NCBI GenBank assembly: GCA_012033205.1
Contig: JAAUSO010000045.1
Coordinates: forward strand, 1-42,132
DNA length: 42,132 nucleotides
Source of the DNA: Richelia sp. SL_2_1
GTDB taxonomy: Bacteria; Cyanobacteriota; Cyanobacteriia; Cyanobacteriales; Nostocaceae
Direction: 5' to 3'
The notes beneath the pieces are model-generated. The model saw nothing but the letters and a program-made list of their open reading frames with translations, had not been told where the DNA came from and did no database searches. Every line of letters begins with the position of its first letter. Position 1 is the stretch's first letter. The translations under genes and the position numbers were made by a program. Positions 36,758-42,132 of the stretch are shown piece after piece.

Positions 36758-36875
36758 ATCCTAAATAATATATAGAGCTGATTACTGTTTATTATTTTTT
36801 CGTGGTTCTGCACCCACATCTGATAAATTTTACATCCAAAGACGGCTTCACACTTTTTATACTGCGTATGCTGCT

Positions 36876-37109
36876 TTAATCTGCCGAATTTGAAGTTGGA
36901 AAATCAAGTAGGGGTAGGCGTTCGCCTCGAAATAATTCTTCACTGGCTTGTCCTACGGCTATGAGTGCTTCTCGCGTAGCTTTTTCTGCTAATACTAATG
37001 TTAGGACAGAAACGGTACCAGCTTGCAGGATGACGGACTGGGAAATTGAGAATAAGCCCAAATTCAATTCGGCTTGAGATGACTTAGAATTAACAGACTC
37101 AGTTGACAT
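36876..37109 (-). CDS. Small protein, unknown function, 77 aa
   Basis: Taken from ATG 37109 (MSTESVNSKSSQAELNLG); an upstream in-frame start at 37151 would add 14 less likely residues. After a Ser-rich start comes one helix-forming stretch, FSISQSVILQAGTVSVLTLVLAEKATREALIAVGQASEELF, with a hydrophobic half. The tail is short. No motif known to me. It lies upstream of ppc on the same strand (118 bp gap) and divergent from the DUF1574 gene. Confidence 0.6.
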   Translation of the reverse strand: MSTESVNSKSSQAELNLGLFSISQSVILQAGTVSVLTLVLAEKATREALIAVGQASEELFRGERLPLLDFPTSNSAD

Positions 37110-37342
37110 AGATATTTTTGACGATGCAGTAAGATAAGTTAAATAAAACACAAAAATTCACAAGTGGAGAGTTTAATCGTTGTTTACTCCGTTAATATGG
37201 GCAAATTAAATCAGTCAACAAGTAAACCAATAAGATCACAAAAGTGTAAAAAAACTTTCTAGCTAAATAGTTCGATAATTCTAGTTTACTAGTACTCGCC
37301 AGCCCTTTGTGCGTCTGCTCAATTTCTTTTCGTCCACAACAG

Positions 37343-40256
37343 ATGAAAACAGCCTTTATACAAACCCAACAATCATTAGCACAGTGGGTAAGCCAAGCAA
37401 CAGGAATCAACTCTTTGGGGGTAAAAGTCCGGTTGCGAGGAAATGACCTGCACATTCTCTGTGAATCACAATCTGGACCTGCTCGTTGGCAAACTTTATC
37501 CGATTTGCTTAAAGCACTACAGCAAACTGATTTAGATGCTTTAGCAAAAAGCGAACAGTCTTCAATATACCAAGTTTTCGTTTATGGAAAGAAAAAAGCG
37601 AAAAACGCCCCCAATGGTGTCACAAGGTTTACTTAAATCAACTTGACAAGCACTTAGAAGAGGTAAATCAGGCGCTTTTAACAGCCCAAAAGCCGACGGG
37701 AGCGCTAATTTTATCGAACGAAAGTTTAGCCCGTCAAGGAGATCCTTCGGCAATTGCTCGCTATCTTAGCGAAACCCTGAGTACTTTTGGTGTGGCAGTG
37801 CAAGTCAAGGTCAGAAAACAACAGCCATCAGACAGCATTGCTCAAAATAAAAGCCGTTTATGGGTTTTTGTCAATCAAATTACACACCAGATCCATCATT
37901 AATTGCTGAACCTGTAGCAGCGAAATTACGACATCTGGAGTTATTGGGCTATCAAGATGCAGTTATTTCTACACAAGTTGTTGGCGAAACTCAACCAGAT
38001 TGGCTGCTGCTGATTGATTTAACGCCCCCAGAGGTGATGCTCAAGGAATGGGCTAGGTGGGGAGATGTACAAGCTATTGTCAGGCTTTTAAACCTGGGAT
38101 TTGCTAATTCTAAGGTGGAGGTGCAAGCTTCTTTAAAAGATTCAACGCTACATATATTTTGTACCCCAGGATCTGAATCTTCAGAAGCTTCAGTGATTCC
38201 ACCTAAAACATTGTGTTTGGATAAAATTGTTCCGACTTTAGAGGCACTAGCTCCCCAAGGTATATTATCGGCAGCGATTTACGGACAACAAACTGTTTCA
38301 TCTTCCGAACCTGCTTGGATCGATTGGCTATCTTTACCAGCTAAGGAGCATCCAGCTTTAGCAACACCAGCGATTGAATTAGCTAATTCGGGCGATATTG
38401 AAGCAATTACTTTTTTACTCCAACGTTTACTCAATCCCAATTTAGACAACCGTTTAAAAACTGGCGGTATTCGCGTAATTTTGCGGCGTAAACAAGATTT
38501 ATTACACATCATGTGCGATGCTCCAGTATGTCCAGCACGCAAACAAGTAGCTGCCAAGGTGATTAATTTTATTCAACATTTGCAGTTATCTGACCTTGGA
38601 GGAGTGCGCGTTTACGGACGACGGGCTGGTAATAAAAAACCATTTTGGCAATTAGGTACAGACTTCAAGCAGCGTCAACGAGTAGTACCCGAAGCGACTC
38701 CAGAATTTGCTGCAACTTCTGCCTACGTACAGGAACTGTTACCCAACGACGACGAACCCTTATTGCGTACCGATTTAACCAGCGAAGAAATCCATGCATT
38801 TGTTACTGATGTAAGCAAAGATTGGGGTGAAATTGTCAAAAACTGGTTTTTAAGAACCCAGTTATTTATTGAAAAACAGCCATCTGAATCAAACTCGGAA
38901 ACAAGAGTACGTCGCGTTGCTTTAATTTGGGGTACTCTCGGATTATTGCTCAGTTTACAAACGGATTGGCTATTAGGTTCAATTTTGACTACCTTTGCAT
39001 TCCCAACTGCAACAGTTACTCAATCCCAGGCAAATACAACCACCGAAGAAACAAAAACGGCGTATCTTTCCAACACCAGCCAAGAAAAACCCAACCCTAA
39101 CTCAAACTCAGTATTTAACGGTTCTAACTTCACCACCCAAAACAACTCCAACCGAGGTAAAGCAACAGCAACCGCTATACTTTTAGCAGCGCGATCGCAA
39201 CTTCCCAGTTTTAATGCTCGGCAGTTAGATGAACAATTGGCTTTATATAAACAGCGTCTGGTAAAAAATGGTGCGCCACCCGATGTATTAATTATCGGTT
39301 CTTCCCGTGCTTTACGAGGTATAGATCCAGATGCGTTGAAAAAGGGTTTAGCAACAGAAGGTTATCCAGATGTTGATGTTTTTAATTTTGGTATTAACGG
39401 TGCCACAGCCCAAGTTGTAGATTTTGTAATTCGTCGCGTACTCCAGCCATCGGAATTACCTCATACAATTATCTGGGCAGATGGTTCTCGTGCCTTTAAT
39501 AGCGGTAGAGGAGATAATACCTTTGATACGATCGCCGCATCACCTGGTTATCAATATGCTCTCAAAACATCTTTAGCAAGAGTTGGCTCGACAAATCAGC
39601 CAAAAACTCTTAAAGAAGCAGAAATTGCCAAACAAAAAAGCAATGGCTATGAAATTATTAACGACAAACTAAATCAAGGATTCGCTACTATTTCAAATTC
39701 CTACAACAAACGCGACCAATTAAAAGGTCAGATTAACAAGATATATAAATCTCTACCCATAATTAGCGGTTTGAAGGCAGATTATGCAAGGGATTCCACA
39801 AATCTTTCCGAAGATGTTGACAATTATGCAGTAGACTTTGATGGATTTTTACCTTTATCCATCCGCTTTGAACCCAATACTTATTATCAAAAACACCCAA
39901 GAGTTGGGGGTAATTACGATCAAGATTATCAAAACTTTGATTTAGTTGGCGAGCAAAACGCAGCTTTACAAGCATTACTCAACTACACAGAATCTCAAAG
40001 TATAAATGTAGTATTCGTAAATATGCCCTTGACGGCAGATTATTTAGATCCTGTACGTACAAAATACGAACAAAAGTTTGAGGAATATATGCTGAGTTTT
40101 GCAAATCGTTCCAACTTCGTTTACCGCAACTTAAGTCAAATATGGCTGGAAGCCAACGATTATTTTTCCGATCCCAGTCACCTCAACCGTTACGGTGCAT
40201 ACGAAGTATCTAAAAAACTCGCCAAAGATCCGATGATTCCCTGGAGTGGGAAGTAA
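37343..40256 (+). CDS. DUF1574 SGNH-like protein with four N-terminal modules, frame broken twice
   Basis: Repairing a run of six A (37592-37597) and a run of five T (37865-37869) by one base each joins three frames into 971 residues. Residues ~1-440 hold four copies of a ~100-residue module (a helix with G-D-x-x-A-I, a strand with LHI-C, and a VYG(R/K) strand). A membrane segment follows at about 525-550 (ALIWGTLGLLLSLQTDWLLG). The rest is an SGNH-hydrolase-like domain with the Ser motif VLIIGSSRALRG and the D-x-x-H motif DPSHLNRYG. Related domains add acyl groups to extracellular polysaccharides. It lies 69 bp upstream of the MBOAT gene. The ATG at 37343 is chosen over TTG 37307. Confidence 0.8.
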
Positions 40257-40325
40257 GAACAAAATGGGGAGACAAGGGGAGAGGTTTTATCCACCAACAA
40301 CTATCCACCAACAACTAACTCAAAG

Positions 40326-41831
40326 ATGAATTTCATTTCCTTCGCCTACGGACTATTTTTACTGAGCGTATTGGGAATTTATTGGTCTGTAGAACAACAA
40401 AAGTTGCGACTGTGGACTTTAATAATTGCCAGCTTAATTTTTTATGCGTCTAACCAAATTTACTATGTACCGTTGTTGTTGACACTAACTTATATTAATT
40501 TTCGTTTGGGGTTAGCCCTCGGACAAAATACTTCCCCCGGAAAACATACTCTTGATTGGCGAATTTCTAATGAGCAGTGGCAATTTGCTCAAGCTGATTG
40601 GAATCGTCATCGTTTGAAAGTTTTATGGCTAGGTATTAGTTTAAATATTCTGTTGCTATTTGGTTTCAAGTATTTACCGCCTTTATTCAACTTCTTTAAC
40701 CCCAGCGTTGCTAATTCTGTGGGAAGTGGAAGTACTTTTAAAGCGATGGCACCTTTAGGGATATCGTTTTTCACTTTTGAGTGTATTGCTTATCTAGTAG
40801 ATGTTTATCGCGGCGCACCTGCTGCGGAGCAGTTTATTCTATTTGCTAGTTACAAATCTTTCTTTGCCAAGTTGATTTCGGGTCCGATTACTCGCTACCA
40901 TCATTTGGAGAACCAGTTTAATAATCTGAAGCTTCCTCATGCCAATACCATCGCTGAAGGATTGTGGTTAATTGCTAGGGGTGCCGCAAAAAAAGCTCTT
41001 TTAGCAGATAACTTAGGAATTTTTGTAGATTTATCTTTCAGCAGCTTGCAAAGAGCGGGTAGCGTCGATTTGTGGTTGGCTACCTTTGCTTATGGCTTAC
41101 AACTATATTTAGATTTTAGCGGTTATGTAGATATCGCTCGCGGTAGTGCTTTACTTTTCGGTTTAGTGTTGCCAGAAAACTTCAATCATCCTTATTTCAG
41201 CACGAGTATTGCCGACTTTTGGCGACGCTGGCACATGACTTTAGGTGATTGGCTGCGTAATTACCTTTATTTTCCTCTCGGAGGTTCCCGTAAAGGTTTA
41301 GCTCGCACCTGCTTGAACTTAATGATTGTTATGGTTATCGCCGGAATCTGGCATGATGCAGCTTTAGGATGGGTTGTTTGGGGTGCTTATCACGGTTTTG
41401 CATTAGTCGTACATCGTTTAACTGATGTGATTAGCGATCGATTCGAGGCTCTGGAAAACTTTTGGCAAAATCCCGCAGGGGTAATTTTAGCTTGGCTGCT
41501 TACCCAGTTAATGGTTTTCACTTCATGGATATGGTTCCGCTTACCTAATTTACAAGATTCTTGGTTAGTAATTACTCATCTGTGGGGTCATTCTGCCGAT
41601 GCACAATTTGCTCAAAAAGTCTATATCGAAGCTCTTAATATTAGTCAATATCAATTAGCTGCTTTATTAATTGGTATTGCAGCTGTGATGGGCATAAGCT
41701 ACGCCTTCAGCAATCGTCTGAAACTAGAGCTTAATTGGCATTTAAAACTCCTATTCATCCCACTATGCCTCTGGGCAGTTTGGGTTTTAGCTCCCGAAGG
41801 TCGATTACCTTATATTTACTTTGATTTTTAA
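40326..41831 (+). CDS. MBOAT-family O-acyltransferase (AlgI-like), 501 aa
   Basis: Multi-pass membrane acyltransferase that moves acyl groups across the membrane for polysaccharide O-acetylation. The MBOAT signature regions are visible: FFTFECIAYLVDVYRG, KSFFAKLISGPITRYHHL, LDFSGYVDIARGSALLFG, and NYLYFPLGGSRKG. The catalytic His lies in GIWHDAALGWVVWGAYHG. About ten hydrophobic segments run through the chain. It directly follows the DUF1574 gene; the same pairing of an MBOAT protein with an SGNH/AlgX-type partner is known in alginate and cellulose acetylation systems. The polysaccharide is unknown. Confidence 0.92.
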   Translation: MNFISFAYGLFLLSVLGIYWSVEQQKLRLWTLIIASLIFYASNQIYYVPLLLTLTYINFRLGLALGQNTSPGKHTLDWRISNEQWQFAQADWNRHRLKVLWLGISLNILLLFGFKYLPPLFNFFNPSVANSVGSGSTFKAMAPLGISFFTFECIAYLVDVYRGAPAAEQFILFASYKSFFAKLISGPITRYHHLENQFNNLKLPHANTIAEGLWLIARGAAKKALLADNLGIFVDLSFSSLQRAGSVDLWLATFAYGLQLYLDFSGYVDIARGSALLFGLVLPENFNHPYFSTSIADFWRRWHMTLGDWLRNYLYFPLGGSRKGLARTCLNLMIVMVIAGIWHDAALGWVVWGAYHGFALVVHRLTDVISDRFEALENFWQNPAGVILAWLLTQLMVFTSWIWFRLPNLQDSWLVITHLWGHSADAQFAQKVYIEALNISQYQLAALLIGIAAVMGISYAFSNRLKLELNWHLKLLFIPLCLWAVWVLAPEGRLPYIYFDF

Positions 41832-41843
41832 AGTCAGGGAATT

Positions 41844-41890
41844 GGTAATGGGTAATGGGTAATGGGTAATGGGTAATAGGTAATGGGTAA
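41844..41890. repeat. GGTAATG heptamer array
   Basis: Six 7-bp units (GGTAATG, one GGTAATA) beginning about 12 bp after the MBOAT stop codon. Confidence 0.92.
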
Positions 41891-41896
41891 ATTAAT

Positions 41897-42002
41897 AACT
41901 CCGAACTCCGAACTCCGAACTCCGAACTCCGAACTCCTAACTCCTAACTCCTAACTCCTAACTCCGAACTCCTAACTCCTAACTCCTAACTCCTAACTCC
42001 TA
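41897..42002. repeat. AACTCCG / AACTCCT heptamer array, about 15 units
   Basis: A second array of different unit, with AACTCCG first and AACTCCT mostly later, one AACTCCG reappearing in the middle. It follows the GGTAATG array within 7 bp. The final 130 bp of the window is AT-rich with no gene seen. Confidence 0.92.
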
Positions 42003-42132
42003 AATTTATATAAAATTTACTTATACCTTAAATAAGTGATAAATATTTAAGCAAATGCTCCTAAGTGAATAAACTAATGTATAGTGATAAATAAGAGGCA
42101 AGAGAAATCGCGCCTAATTATTAAAACAAATA

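Noticed and set aside
41897-42002. CRISPR array
   Set aside because: Units are 7 bp with no spacers; tandem repeats, not CRISPR repeats separated by unique spacers.

Overview
The window looks like chromosome of a filamentous, probably heterocyst-forming (Nostocales-type) cyanobacterium. It is AT-rich. It carries roughly fourteen copies of the cyanobacterial HIP1 octamer GCGATCGC scattered through genes. It has many 7-bp tandem repeats between genes, a known trait of these genomes. Its gene set is cyanobacterial: minCDE with a long acidic MinC, a phosphoenolpyruvate carboxylase of about 1,020 residues, an acyl-ACP synthetase, a carotenoid oxygenase, and the E2 subunit of pyruvate dehydrogenase. 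I see no prophage, CRISPR array, rRNA, tRNA or intact transposase. Genus cannot be fixed from the sequence alone.

Layout. 1-2.4 kb: a heptamer array, an SH3-domain protein, a MazEF-type toxin-antitoxin pair and a second, decaying ParE-type pair. 2.4-7.1 kb: a two-TM protein, a DUF1537-type sugar-acid kinase, then minC-minD-minE for placing the division septum. 7.8-11.2 kb: a PEP-CTERM exported protein, an orphan terminator that may mark a small RNA, and a site-2 protease. 11.8-16 kb: RNA ligase RtcB, a class-A beta-lactamase-fold serine hydrolase, a small protein, a methyltransferase and a STAS/SpoIIAA-like protein. 16.8-22.8 kb: a block resembling polyamine/envelope neighbourhoods: a membrane-anchored beta-rich protein, a small Gly-rich exported protein, a membrane-fused spermidine synthase, a glutathione transferase, a DUF4178 protein and a lipoprotein. 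23.3-29.7 kb: a patatin-like lipase, PDH E2, a small anchored protein, a coiled-coil protein and acyl-ACP synthetase. 30.1-33.6 kb: a foldback element, a 52-residue membrane protein, a carotenoid oxygenase and small unknown genes. 33.7-36.8 kb: ppc. 37.3-41.8 kb: a DUF1574 SGNH-like protein followed by an MBOAT acyltransferase, a likely module for O-acylating a surface polysaccharide.

The most important signal in the window is that at least seven genes, including the central carbon enzyme ppc, have their frame broken by single-base length changes in A/T homopolymers (nine changes: seven losses and two gains). In each case adding or removing one base joins two segments that read as one normal protein. 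Some tracts are only 3-5 bases, too short for usual programmed slippage, so the simplest reading is residual sequencing or assembly error. I therefore annotate whole loci rather than fragments. The other recurring theme is small repeats (heptamer arrays, palindromes and foldbacks) placed against stop codons and in short leaders.
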